This document shows positions 1-9,029 of a DNA stretch of 64,000 nt, in pieces. The position numbers were made by a program, and so were the translations under genes. Every line of letters begins with the position of its first letter. Positions within the stretch are counted from its first letter, which is position 1. Source of the DNA: Gammaproteobacteria bacterium (lineage in GTDB: Bacteria > Pseudomonadota > Gammaproteobacteria > Pseudomonadales > Azotimanducaceae); NCBI GenBank assembly GCA_026707735.1, contig JAPOWH010000006.1:186001-250000 (forward strand). The letters run 5' to 3'. The notes under the pieces were generated by a model. That model was not told the DNA's origin. It saw nothing but the letters and a program-made list of their open reading frames with translations, and did not search any database.

Positions 1-264
1 AGCAGATCCTGGTCAGGGGCTCTCGACTTGGGGAAATTCAAGCTGCGTGTCGAGAATGGGTCCAATTTCTGGGATGTTGTATTCGATGCATCGACTTGGG
101 ACGCCGGATGGAAGACTGTTGGAGAATACGATCTGTCCTCTGGAGATGTGCACGTTGACGTGGTTGGAGGCGCTAGAGGATCGCAAGTTTATGCCGATGC
201 AATTCGTTGGATGCCTCCCAAAGCAGTTTCCTCCATGTCGGCGCAGTCAATTGGTGACTCATAG
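1..264 (+). CDS. C-terminal fragment of a secreted protein with a golvesin/xanthan-lyase-type carbohydrate-binding-like domain
   Basis: Frame 1 is open from the first base of the window to a TAG at 262-264, so the gene begins upstream and only its last 87 residues are seen. The segment reading GEYDLSSGDVHVDVV followed by VYADAIRW matches the usual end of the golvesin C-terminal-like beta-sandwich, where a glycine/aspartate turn precedes a conserved ADA-hydrophobic strand. That domain is normally found at the C-terminus of secreted or cell-surface hydrolases. The catalytic part, if any, lies outside the window. TTG at 28 is only an internal leucine codon. Confidence 0.5.
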   Translation, partial: SRSWSGALDLGKFKLRVENGSNFWDVVFDASTWDAGWKTVGEYDLSSGDVHVDVVGGARGSQVYADAIRWMPPKAVSSMSAQSIGDS

Positions 265-396
265 GAATATTGAGACGACAAACGTCGCTTTAGATTTGGA
301 AACACGCTAATGAAGATACAACAGCACAGCCGTATATACCTAAGCATGTTGTGCTATCGCTTCGTATTTAACTCGGTCGGTATACGGTTGAATCGC

Positions 397-1671
397 TCAA
401 TCGTTTTGGTAAATCGCTTGTAGGTCTCGCCAATAGTTTGGGTAGGTCTTTCGAACGCAATCCGGATTAATGACGCTGCAGCCTGATGTCTTTGTAGCCA
501 ATACTGAGAATGCCATTGCCATGCGATGGTCTTCATAGGTCTCGAATGAGGCGGGAGTTGGCTGCGTGGGATGTATGACCACGTGCTCAGAACTTTCCTC
601 TACTGTTACGCCTGCTCGACGCAGTTCCCTAGCGGGGCACGCGATTCTGTCACATTCCTTGAATGGCAAACTTCCCAATCCAGATATGGTTGTCTTTTCA
701 CTTAGGTAAGGAGCTACTGCCATCATCGTCAACGCGGCATCCGGCATGTCGACCATGTCAATGTGATTCACCGGATTGAGTTCGGAAGGCCCTTCTACCG
801 ATGCAGATTCAGTACCCCATGAGACCTTCGCACCCAAGTCATTGCAAAGATCCAAGAATTTCCTGTCGCCTTGGCAGGAATGTACACCGAGGTTGGAAAA
901 CGCTATGCGAGACGAATGGAGAGTAGCTAGTGCAGAGAAATACGTAGCCGCGGATGCGTCTCCTTCTATAGAGACGGATTCACCTAAGTAATCCGACAAG
1001 CGGACGCGATACCCGTTGTTGATGTGCTCTACTTGCACTCCGCGTTTGTCCAATTCCTTAAGAGTAACTTCGATGTACGAACCGCTGACTTGCTCTCCAC
1101 TCAACTCAATCTCCACACCCTCCTCGAATCTGCAACCAGCAATTAGCAAAGAGGAAAGGTATTGACTGGATACGCCTCCCGTCAACACTATATGGCCGCC
1201 CGGCGAGGGGCCTTGAATCAACACTGGAAGAAATCCATTGGCGGATTCAACTCGGCAGCCAATGCTCTTGAGAGCATTCAGCAATTCACTATTGGGACGT
1301 TTCTGAAGCGACGAATGCCCTACAAAACGCGTAGTTCCTGAGCGTAGTGCCGCTATCGAAATCAACACCCTCAATGTCAGTCCGCTCATGTTGACATCGA
1401 GTTCTACTGGCTCGGCCATGTTGAATCGTCGAGGATCGACCAAACATTCTTGATGTCTCCAGTCGACGAATACTCCCAACTCTCTCATACATGCGACCAT
1501 CGTTGCGACGTCGTCGCTTTTGTCTAGTCCGTGTATGGTCGTCGGATTACCTGCAAGTGCGGATATGGCCAGCTGGCGAAGGGCAATCGACTTGCTGCTC
1601 GGCAACTGCATCTTCACGTCGAACGGTGCTTCGATTGCTTGGATTTCCTTGCTTAATCGAGCTACAGGCAT
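397..1671 (-). CDS. aroA: 3-phosphoshikimate 1-carboxyvinyltransferase (EPSP synthase), divergent
   Basis: EPSP synthase joins shikimate-3-phosphate to phosphoenolpyruvate, the sixth step of the shikimate pathway in the cytoplasm. Family signatures are visible in order: LPSSKS near residue 24-29, KRPN near 124-127 (the PEP-contacting arginine), SQYLSSLL, EGDASAATYF, PDAALTMM, FKECDRIA, YEDHRMAMAFSVL and DPDCVRKTYPNYW at the end. Length (424 aa) is normal. The usually strict NAGTAMR loop reads MSGLTLR at 95-101; its Gly and Arg are kept and the rest is changed. I start at the ATG at 1671; a TTG at 1680 is the alternative and neither has a clear ribosome binding site. No other aromatic-pathway gene is adjacent. 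Confidence 0.85.
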   Translation of the reverse strand: MPVARLSKEIQAIEAPFDVKMQLPSSKSIALRQLAISALAGNPTTIHGLDKSDDVATMVACMRELGVFVDWRHQECLVDPRRFNMAEPVELDVNMSGLTLRVLISIAALRSGTTRFVGHSSLQKRPNSELLNALKSIGCRVESANGFLPVLIQGPSPGGHIVLTGGVSSQYLSSLLIAGCRFEEGVEIELSGEQVSGSYIEVTLKELDKRGVQVEHINNGYRVRLSDYLGESVSIEGDASAATYFSALATLHSSRIAFSNLGVHSCQGDRKFLDLCNDLGAKVSWGTESASVEGPSELNPVNHIDMVDMPDAALTMMAVAPYLSEKTTISGLGSLPFKECDRIACPARELRRAGVTVEESSEHVVIHPTQPTPASFETYEDHRMAMAFSVLATKTSGCSVINPDCVRKTYPNYWRDLQAIYQND

Positions 1672-2507
1672 AGTGGTCAATACGTGAAAAAGCGATGTGC
1701 AAAATTTTGTTTCGCGTCTAAAGTGTATACACAGGCACAGATTTATTGGCCAGATTAACTGGGAGCTACAACTTGGATAGTCGCAGGGGTATTGTCGACT
1801 AGCCTGAGTCTACCAATGCGCCACGAGCGCAAGACTGACGATAGGCACTCCTCTTGGCATTGAGTGTCCTAGGTCAACGGATTGTTCGATCCAACAATCT
1901 GATGCTTTCTCAATGCGTCCAATGTTGGTACCTTACTGTCTCAGTTCGCTATGTACGCTGGCAATTCGCGTGTTCAGCGCAATCGACGTTAATCACCGAG
2001 TCTGGAATTTACCCAAACGACCTCAGCTACGTTTTGTACTCTGGTTCGACAATCGCCCAGTTGACACCGCTATGGTTTGGGATTTGCTTTCGTAGCGGTT
2101 TTGTGTCGGTCCTTTGGCCGATGTTAGCGATACAAATGAACGCATGACATCTCATATGACAACCAAGTCGTCATATGAGATGTCAAATGACGGCAAATAT
2201 GGCGGATAAGCTCATTGTTCTGCACGAATTGGTCCATCAACTTGTTCAAAAGCAGGAATCCGCATTTCGTCTCGGTCCTTAATTGACTGGCGGTTCGAGC
2301 GTTGTTGCCAATGCGACTTTCGGTTCACAATTGCATCGGCTACGCGCTTCTTGAATCTGTCCTCTCAACGACCAGTGACAACGTGGTGGATATAGGCAAC
2401 GGCTCTGCAATCGAAGCGCGAGCTCGAGCCAAATGGGCTAGGGCAAACTGATCCATTTCGGAAAAGAAAACAAGTAGTGAACTCCAAACCTGCTGAGGAA
2501 CTCGCTG
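1672..2507. other. 836-bp gap without a supportable gene
   Basis: No reading frame here has a convincing start, ribosome binding site or recognisable family. The longest, a TTG-started plus-strand frame at 1854-2147, has a composition unlike its neighbours' proteins. The only clear structure is the perfect inverted repeat at 2145-2185. The gap lies between the start of aroA and the 3' end of hicB, so it must contain the aroA promoter, but I cannot place it. Confidence 0.5.
2145..2185. repeat. Perfect 16-bp inverted repeat with 9-base spacer
   Basis: TGACATCTCATATGAC (2145-2160) is followed by a 9-base spacer and its exact reverse complement (2170-2185). No T-run follows on either strand, so an intrinsic terminator is unlikely. 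Each arm contains the palindrome TCATATGA, so a dimeric regulator site, a cruciform or the scar of a small mobile element are all possible. No further copy was seen in the window. Confidence 0.6.
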
Positions 2508-2723
2508 TCAAGCTAGCATCAAGCGTTCGCCCTTGGGTACTGGTATTGGACGTCCCAGTTCTTCTGCACGCTCAATCCAAAAATCCATTGCTTCCTTAAC
2601 ATTTTGCAATGCTGATTCCTGGTCATCGCCATGTGCCATGCACCCAGGTAACTCGGGCACGTCAGCTACAAAACCTTGGTCGGTATCACTCCAGTAAAGA
2701 ATGATTTCGTACTTGTGCATCAT
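2508..2723 (-). CDS. hicB: HicB-family antitoxin
   Basis: The 71-aa protein has the HicB N-terminal signature: YEIILYWSDTDQGFVADVPELPGCMAHGDDQ followed by ALQNVKEAMDFWI, the partial RNase-H-like fold of HicB antitoxins. HicB proteins neutralise the HicA mRNA interferase and usually repress their own operon. This is the short form, ending soon after the fold in GRPIPVPKGERLMLA, with no separate DNA-binding domain. It lies 43 bp downstream of the hicA reading frame in the usual toxin-first order. Two ATG codons stand in tandem at the start (2723 and 2720). Confidence 0.85.
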   Translation of the reverse strand: MMHKYEIILYWSDTDQGFVADVPELPGCMAHGDDQESALQNVKEAMDFWIERAEELGRPIPVPKGERLMLA

Positions 2724-2766
2724 TCGTCTAGTGTATTGGAGTCCATCGAAGGGCTCACCTCACCTA

Positions 2767-2967
2767 CTATGGTTTATTGTGTCCACCAGCATCCTGCAAA
2801 TTGACGACTTCGTGTACATCTGGGTTACTGAACAAATGATGGCTTCCACGCGTACGCTCCTCAAAACCCAGATACAACAACAAGGACCGCATATCAGCGA
2901 ACCGAATGTTCGCGTCTGATTTTCCCTGAAGTGTCGTTACAGGAAGTCGGTTGTGCCGATTTGACAT
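2767..2967 (-). CDS. hicA: HicA-type toxin, probably truncated at the C-terminus
   Basis: The segment SDANIRFADMRSLLLYLGFEERTRGSHHLF carries the HicA double-stranded RNA-binding-like core, including the GSHH motif with the catalytic histidine, followed by EVVNLQDAGGHNKP. Related HicA proteins of this subfamily continue after the KP with roughly YQVRQVR and about eight more residues. Here the codons after AAA CCA are TAG TAG GTG AGG TGA, so the frame ends at 66 aa while the next codons still recall the VR of that tail. I infer that nonsense changes removed the last strand and helix. HicB downstream is intact, so the pair may be silent or the toxin weakened. Confidence 0.7.
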   Translation of the reverse strand: MSNRHNRLPVTTLQGKSDANIRFADMRSLLLYLGFEERTRGSHHLFSNPDVHEVVNLQDAGGHNKP

Positions 2968-3149
2968 AGTTCCACGTTTCTCTAAAAAAACGTAGTCTGA
3001 GCTTACTTGCTGTATTTCAGGCTCATTTCGATCAATTTACAAAAAACCACTCAGCACTGCACTGGCTCACGATGCTGGCTTGAAAACGGTCCGTGTATTT
3101 GGCCAGTCTACTTGTTTGTCAACGTGATTAACTAGCATCGGTTTTGAAG

Positions 3150-3782
3150 TCAGAAGTGGTATCTCAATCCAAATGTGCTTGTGGTAACTGAACCTGTTCG
3201 GGAAAGAAAGTAGTTGGTGAACTCGAAACCTGCTGAGAATCGACGATTGAACCGCTTGTGCAACCCAAGAGAGGCCATTGGCTTGATTTCCGAGAAGGAA
3301 AATTCCCGTTCGATTGGCCCCACCTGAACTCGATTTTTGAAAAACGCGTCTACAACACCAATTTTTGCTTCAATCTCGTAGCCATTACGCAGGGTAAACA
3401 TGCGATTGGCAGACAGGGACAGAAACCGGCTGTCTACCTTCGCTGCAGGACTAAGAACTTCGCCTCCTCGCGTGGCTTCAAAACTCTCTCTCGGACCCAA
3501 CTGAAGTTGAAGTTCACACGACCATTTTGACTCCGCCAGTCGATAACCCACAGCAAATCTCGGAGAAAGGATATTGATTGTCTGGCTGTATGCATCTGTT
3601 CCTTCTGGAATGTTGTGCACGGTAATCCCTGCATTTCGGCTAAATGACGACTCTGCAAAGGTGAAGAACCACCGATGCTCTTCGGACTCACTTTTGCGTG
3701 TAGGTTTTTCCGGCTCGTCAGCAAATGCAGTGCTGCACACAAGAAATGCCGCAAGCACAGGTAGTAGATAATTCGGGGACAT
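3150..3782 (-). CDS. Small outer-membrane beta-barrel protein
   Basis: The 210-aa product starts with a signal peptide (hydrophobic LLPVLAAFLVCSTAFA, cleavage after about residue 21) and then shows alternating polar/hydrophobic strands separated by short loops, for example FAVGYRLAESKWSCELQLQLG and MASLGLHKRFNRRFSAGFEFTNYF. It ends in GLRYHF, with the aromatic C-terminal residue recognised by the BAM complex. The size fits an eight-stranded barrel. GAGG a few bases before the ATG at 3782 is a plausible ribosome binding site. I recognise the fold but no specific function. Confidence 0.7.
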   Translation of the reverse strand: MSPNYLLPVLAAFLVCSTAFADEPEKPTRKSESEEHRWFFTFAESSFSRNAGITVHNIPEGTDAYSQTINILSPRFAVGYRLAESKWSCELQLQLGPRESFEATRGGEVLSPAAKVDSRFLSLSANRMFTLRNGYEIEAKIGVVDAFFKNRVQVGPIEREFSFSEIKPMASLGLHKRFNRRFSAGFEFTNYFLSRTGSVTTSTFGLRYHF

Positions 3783-3901
3783 TCTGACCTCTGTGTTTTA
3801 TTTCAATTTTCTCCAAATAGCGCTTCGAAAGGTCTCTCCTACTCGTCTCTATAGACCCATGCAAATCGAATGGGTTCTTCATTGTTGGACCGCAGCAGTT
3901 A

Positions 3902-4276
3902 GTGAGCCAGTCTGCAGTGCTGCTAGGTATTCAACTTGCCTACGACGTCCACACCGACGGAGTCAGCGATACAAGCAATTTGTACATCCTGGGTACTGTC
4001 CGGCATAGTAGGAATTCAACCAACAAGTTGACTGTTGCAGGCGATCTGCGTTCCCTGAACGATGAATTGTCGTTTGCTACGATCGAGGTCGGGTGGAGCG
4101 AGTACGTGGATGGAGAGCTGAAGACACCCGATTTTGGTTAGGCTATGGTGGAAGCAGTATCGTTCATTCCAAGAAAGTACTTAATCGATGGGCACGGGTG
4201 TATTCTCGAAAAAGCTCCTTCCATCAACGAGCTCAACTAGTATCTCGCTAAGCTCTATGGGCAGGTTGAGAATTGA
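3902..4276 (+). pseudogene. Remnant of a TlpA-like (DUF4369-thioredoxin) gene with a large internal deletion
   Basis: One plus-strand frame reads LYILGTVRHSRNSTNKLTVAGDL then LNDELSFATIEVGWSEY, matching the second beta domain of the intact paralogs at 26396 and 28339 (FTISGDFSSIDKDLTLANVRVTGW). After a TAG at 4139-4141 the same frame continues with FIPRKYLIDGHGCILEK, a TAG at 4238 and YLAKLYGQVEN, matching the last 40 residues of those paralogs (IPKSYLVDSEGCILQK) and the ending of the copy at 6944 (FLSEKYGQ). The roughly 300 residues between the pieces, including the thioredoxin active site, are missing. It is therefore a deletion derivative with stop codons, not a gene. Confidence 0.75.
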
Positions 4277-4405
4277 CGAGACCGTTTCTCTTGTGATCGC
4301 TAGGTTGGGTCTCGCTTGCATCCTCGATGTTTGGAAGAGAGCTGCAAAATCAAGAAGTTTTGCTCACAGCATCGCGAACTGTCTGGAGTACAGCACCGAA
4401 GTAAC

Positions 4406-6268
4406 ATGTCTGCCCAAGAGAAACCCATTAGGTTCGCGAGCATAGGATCGAGAACTGTGAGACAAGTCAAGCAAACTTACTTAGCTAGCCCATTTGGCGC
4501 TGCAGGAGTGGTGGTATTCACCTCATTCTTGATTTTCTTGAATGGCTGTGAATCACATCGCACTTCTCAGGAGCCATCTCTCTCAGATAAAACAGAGTTG
4601 GACGGAGCAATCGTAGACGATTTGAATTCTGTCGTGCAACTTGCGTTCGATCTCGAAGAATTGACCAAATACGAAACTAGTTTCGACAGGACCGTTGCAC
4701 TATACACAATGCTCGCCCAAGCGGAAAGGGATCAACTGCTTCTCTTGTTGGAACAGTCCCAAAACGTAGAACGAACCAAGTTTCGGCACGAAGTACAAGT
4801 CGCAATAATTCGCAGACTTTCCGCCACTGATCCAATTATTGCGCTTGACCGGGTACTCGGTGCATCAATACTTCAACGCAAACCGCTTCTCAAAGCCTTG
4901 TTCGGGGAATGGTCAGAGATCGATCTGAACGCGGCAATCGAGGGAGCGGCGAGTCTTGATGGCGCGGACCGAAGTCTAGCTCTTCGCACAATTCTGCTGA
5001 CTCGAGACGATTTGTCTGATCACAAACGGTTGGAAGTTGCCCGAAGCCTCGGAATTGAGGACGAGCTCATAAGAATTCAGAGTGAAGAGTCAGTCTCGAG
5101 AACAATTCTCATTCCTGCTGACGCTTGGAGCACCATAGTTAACGATGATCTCAGTGATGCCTCTCAACTCGATCTACTAATAGAGATTGGCAGAGAGTGG
5201 TATCGACACATTGGGTTTGAAGCGCTGTCCAACATTATGCGGTCATTCTCCGACCCACAAGATCGCGAACTGCTCCATGAAATTATTGCGCCTCTCGTCG
5301 TCTCTAATCCTCAAGGAGCACTAGGGTATGCCAAGAGTCTGCCTCAAAGAGAACGCGAAACTCTAGGTTTGGCGATTTTCTTGAATTGGACGAGTTTCGA
5401 TCCTATCGCTGCCCTAGGCGCTGTTGCCTCATTTGAAGAGAACACTTCGGTGCGCAGAACACTAGAAACTGAAATGGTTCACAAATGGGCTGTGTCGGAT
5501 CCAGACGGCATTTTGGAGAAGATTGAGCTCTTACCAGAAGAATTGAGAATGCTTGCAATAGAAACGGCGATTGCTCGAACGACGTTCAAGTCTCCCCAGA
5601 AAGCAATAAGTCAAATGAAGGACGTTAAAGGTTTTCTCGGTAACAATTCAAGGTTGTTGGCCCGTATAGTGACCGAATGGTCTCGTGTCGATCCTCGGGC
5701 AGCATCAGATTGGCTTGTGACAAATGAGTCGGTTTCGGGTTCTGATCGACATCGATTGCTTGAGGTCGCATTGCGAAGTCTTACTTTGAGTGATCCTGAG
5801 CACGCATTGGACGTCGCCTTGAGTCAACCGGTTGATAGAAATGGTAGAGGATTGGAATTGGCCGTAGTACGGGAACTGGCTTCCAATGGGCATACAGCTA
5901 ATGCGCTGGAATTGCTACCAAGTGTTCGTGGCGGGTCCGCCACGGTCTCTGCGCTTGTTGCGGTGGGAAACGGGTTTATTCAAGAGGAATTGCCGCTAAA
6001 TGCGCTGGAGATTGCCTCACGAGTACCCGAAAATTACAAATGGTTGTTTTATAACGAGATTTTTAGTACTTGGGCCCAGCGTGCTCCAATACAGTTGTTC
6101 GAGACTCTTGAGGGACTGCCGTCGGCGGATGTTCGTTCGAGGGCGGGAATGCAGCTCGTAATTTTTAATCGGCGCAACTCGGCATTAACCGATGAACAGA
6201 TCGAAGTCGCGAAGTCTTTTCTTTCTGAGCGAGATGCAGTAAGGGCGGCACGCCTAGAAGAGAGGTAG
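4406..6268 (+). CDS. Periplasmic lipoprotein made of W-x3-D-P alpha-helical repeats (paralog of 11212-13098)
   Basis: The 620-aa protein has an uncleaved-length n-region, a hydrophobic stretch and a lipobox LNGC with Cys at residue 48. The rest is predicted all-helical and built from repeats of about 33 residues with the core W-[ST]-x2-DP-x2-AL, for example FLNWTSFDPIAALGAV, VHKWAVSDPDGILEKI and VTEWSRVDPRAASDWL. Such repeats form solenoids that bind partners. I do not recognise a named family. A close paralog lies on the other strand at 11212, with matching ends (ALTDDQIDSIKEFL there, ALTDEQIEVAKSFL here). The ATG at 4406 is chosen because upstream TTG-started codons add an implausible leader. 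Anchoring in the outer membrane is inferred from the lipobox. Confidence 0.65.
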   Translation: MSAQEKPIRFASIGSRTVRQVKQTYLASPFGAAGVVVFTSFLIFLNGCESHRTSQEPSLSDKTELDGAIVDDLNSVVQLAFDLEELTKYETSFDRTVALYTMLAQAERDQLLLLLEQSQNVERTKFRHEVQVAIIRRLSATDPIIALDRVLGASILQRKPLLKALFGEWSEIDLNAAIEGAASLDGADRSLALRTILLTRDDLSDHKRLEVARSLGIEDELIRIQSEESVSRTILIPADAWSTIVNDDLSDASQLDLLIEIGREWYRHIGFEALSNIMRSFSDPQDRELLHEIIAPLVVSNPQGALGYAKSLPQRERETLGLAIFLNWTSFDPIAALGAVASFEENTSVRRTLETEMVHKWAVSDPDGILEKIELLPEELRMLAIETAIARTTFKSPQKAISQMKDVKGFLGNNSRLLARIVTEWSRVDPRAASDWLVTNESVSGSDRHRLLEVALRSLTLSDPEHALDVALSQPVDRNGRGLELAVVRELASNGHTANALELLPSVRGGSATVSALVAVGNGFIQEELPLNALEIASRVPENYKWLFYNEIFSTWAQRAPIQLFETLEGLPSADVRSRAGMQLVIFNRRNSALTDEQIEVAKSFLSERDAVRAARLEER

Positions 6269-6943
6269 CAACTCACCAAGATATACCACTATCTACATCT
6301 TTATTGGGCGCAGTCTTGCTTAGACCCCGTACAAAAATCAGAAAGACAGGTCTACAGTTGCCCACTAGGAGTCCTTCCGTAACCGGATTGAATCCGTAGT
6401 AGCCAAACCGGGTTTCGGGCGGGACGAGTTTTCGAATTCGTGTCCCCGCTAGGACGCGGAGCGCGAATTGCTTACGAAACTTTAGCGACGCTATAGGAAT
6501 GGTTTCCAAGGAACAATAAATTTAGGCAATGGGGTTGCTCATCACTTTGAAACTGGTCCCGTATCCCTGATTCCATAGGGAGTTACTACGCATTGGAATT
6601 TTCATGCCCAGATTGTGAATTTTCATCCGATTCGGTGTCGTTACTCTCCTCCTTAGTTTCTTGTTAGACGAGCTTTCCCTTCAATGTGATCGATCCGGAT
6701 TCACCACCCAATTCTGTAGTCACTCTGTCGGTGACTCTGCCCTTCATGCCTTACCATTCCAACTCTGAGTCATCTCTCCCGCACGTGTCTTCGACGATGC
6801 AGCGAGGAAGAACTGTTTTTGCAGACCCTAACGTCGGTACCCATCCAAGACTCGTCTCTAATCGTGACTTCCACAGTGTGGTTGCCTTAATCGTCCTTAG
6901 CTAATTTGTTGAACGTAGTCGCCAAGCCAGGAATTTTGTTACT
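6269..6943. other. 675-bp gap with traces of decayed coding sequence on the minus strand
   Basis: No intact gene is visible. On the minus strand around 6590-6740 a frame reads VTTELGGESGSITLKGKLV, a stop, then the acidic tail QETKEESNDTESDENSQSG. Another minus frame around 6800-6880 gives HTVEVTIRDESWMGTDV. Both look like former protein sequence and the acidic serine-rich stretch resembles the linkers of the nearby TlpA-like proteins. The pieces are too short and too interrupted to assign. The gap separates the convergent 3' ends of the lipoprotein gene and the frameshifted TlpA-like gene. Confidence 0.35.
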
Positions 6944-8811
6944 TCAATTCGTACTAGCTGCTTGCCCATATTTCTCTGACAGGAAGCTAGGGAGTTCATT
7001 GGTTGAGAGATCCTTACGGAGAATACAGCCTTGGCTGTCTATTAGAAAATTCTTGCCCGATCGGTCTCTTCCGTAGGCTGTCGCGACTGTGCCGACCGGC
7101 GCGTCTTCGCTCAAGTCTCCCAAATTCAACCACGGGACGTCGGCCTTGTCGCTAGCAGTATCCCATGTAGCCCCATCTGGTTGTAGAGAGATCGTAATTA
7201 TTTGCAAGCCGAGTTCGCCATAAGCGGCGTGTAACTCTTTCAGATCTTGGAAATTCCATTCTCCGTCGGGAGGCTCCCAGAATTGAACGTAGTTCAGGTT
7301 GCCCCGCTCAAACACATTATAAATTGCAACTTCCTGGCGTTCTAAGTTCACGAGAGTTACTTGTGGTGCTTTCTGTCCTGGTACGAGAGATCGGTTGTTA
7401 CGATACGATTCCAATCTTGCTACGGCGAGCCTACGAGCGGGATTTACCCTTCTTGTGACAGCTTCCTCATCGAGGATTGCCGATAGGTTGTCATACACGT
7501 TGACTCTTTCCTGCAATATAGCTTCGAAGTTCTCTTCAAATCTAGACGACCTAAGAGCTCCCAGTTCAAGAGCGAGCAACGAGTCCATTGGAACTTGACC
7601 ATGTCGAGCAATGCGATTCAGTGCGTCCTCTCTAAGTACCCACAATTCTCTGGCTAGCCTGTCATGTGTCGGTAGCTCGCCTGGGGAAGAATAATCAAGG
7701 TCATGTTCCAAATCCACTTTGGAAAGATCGACGTGCTCACACCCTTTTGCAGCCTCATGTATAGTTGAGGACCGCGTAGCCAGTGGGGTCTGGGTAACTT
7801 CGTCGGTGTTTGTGACCGTGTTCGACCCACGGTTGATGGATTGGTCGGTTATTTGTATCTCTCGAGTCGCATAGTTCTCCATTGCCACATTGAAGGCTTC
7901 GACTGTAGAGAGGAATGTATAGCTTTGTTGCCAGCTCTCAATAAGTCTCGTATGGCTGCCACCCTCAGCGGTAGCGAAGAAACCTCCCATTCCTCGTTCT
8001 GCGGAAGAACGCGTCCCCAACTGGTCCTTGGAAAACCACCCGGAGGGCATCGTGGCAATTGCTTGATTCGGGGAGCCCCTTGTATGAATTGAGATGCTCG
8101 CGCCCGGTTCGACGATGATTTCGGTCCAGAACGCGAAGTTTTCGCCGCGTAACTCCATTTCTACTACTCGCGGTTCAAAAACCTCTCCCTCATACACAAA
8201 CGTTTCGCTCTCAATCATCAGCATTCCTAACTCTTCAAACTCCTGTCGTCCCCACGCGTTCAAATTTGTCGTTTCTAGGCGCATAGTTATGATTTTGGAA
8301 TTTCTCATATCGGGTGTCACTCTTCCCGAAATCGTGAACTTTGACGGTGAATCGCTCGGGAGTAAAGAGTTCCCTTCGGGAGCAGGCGGTCTTCGAAATA
8401 CGGTAGGGAGTAATCTAAAAGTGCGATCTTGATGTCAGAACCCGGTTCCACTTGCGCAACCGTACTAAGAGTCGCTGAACTACCGCCAGCAAGAGCCGAA
8501 ACTTCGATGCTCTCCAGAGAATCCACGTAGCTCTTGAAGACGACGTTTCCGTTTTGAAACGCCTTGGAGGCTATTTCAACCTTTTCAACTTCCCCGTTAG
8601 CGTTGGATTGTGTACGGTACAACGTAATCGTCGATGTAGAATGGTCAGGCGATTCCGTTGCCAATTCGCTGTCCTGTGGCAGCTCTTCAGGACCAACAGC
8701 AATGTACTCCACAGAAACGGTGTACGTGTTAGAGGGTTGGTTGCCACACGAGGTCAAGATCAATGCAATGCTGACAACTACCAGTAAGCTTAGGGTGCTA
8801 GGGGTATTCAT
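6944..8811 (-). pseudogene. TlpA-like lipoprotein gene, frameshifted and without the CxxC active site
   Basis: Two reading frames, 8317-8811 (signal peptide with lipobox LTSC, first beta domain) and 6944-8320 (second beta domain, helical middle, thioredoxin-like domain), meet at a GTGA overlap. In the intact paralogs these parts are one protein. Reading upstream of the GTG at 8320 in its own frame gives SPSKFTISGRV, the normal start of the second domain, so a frameshift lies between about 8325 and 8400. The thioredoxin domain reads QFWEPPDGEWNF where paralogs have DFWASWCAPC, so both redox cysteines are gone. Other family marks remain: HTRLIESWQQS, GCEHV, ARRLAVARLESY and LVPGQKAPQV. A sequencing error could explain the shift but not the loss of the active site. 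Confidence 0.75.
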
Positions 8812-9029
8812 CTTCTCAGTTCACATCCACGCAGTGTGATTTTAGTGAGGACGGTTCGTTGGTAATTGCATAGGACACACACTCTCTCACTGCGGGATCG
8901 ACCATTACTTCTAAGACATTGTTGCCTGGTCTTAAATGAAACCGGATTACATCAGCACGCGGATTGCTGCTCACGCAAACCCCACCAGATAACTGGTAAG
9001 ATTGGAAAGCCACGAAATGGGAGAGACTT

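Noticed and set aside
1854-2147. 97-residue plus-strand frame
   Set aside because: TTG start, no ribosome binding site and no resemblance to any family; probably chance in non-coding DNA.
8317-8320. Two separate genes joined by GTGA coupling at 8320
   Set aside because: All intact paralogs are single proteins, and reading the downstream frame backwards past the GTG gives the family's normal second-domain start, so a frameshift is more likely.
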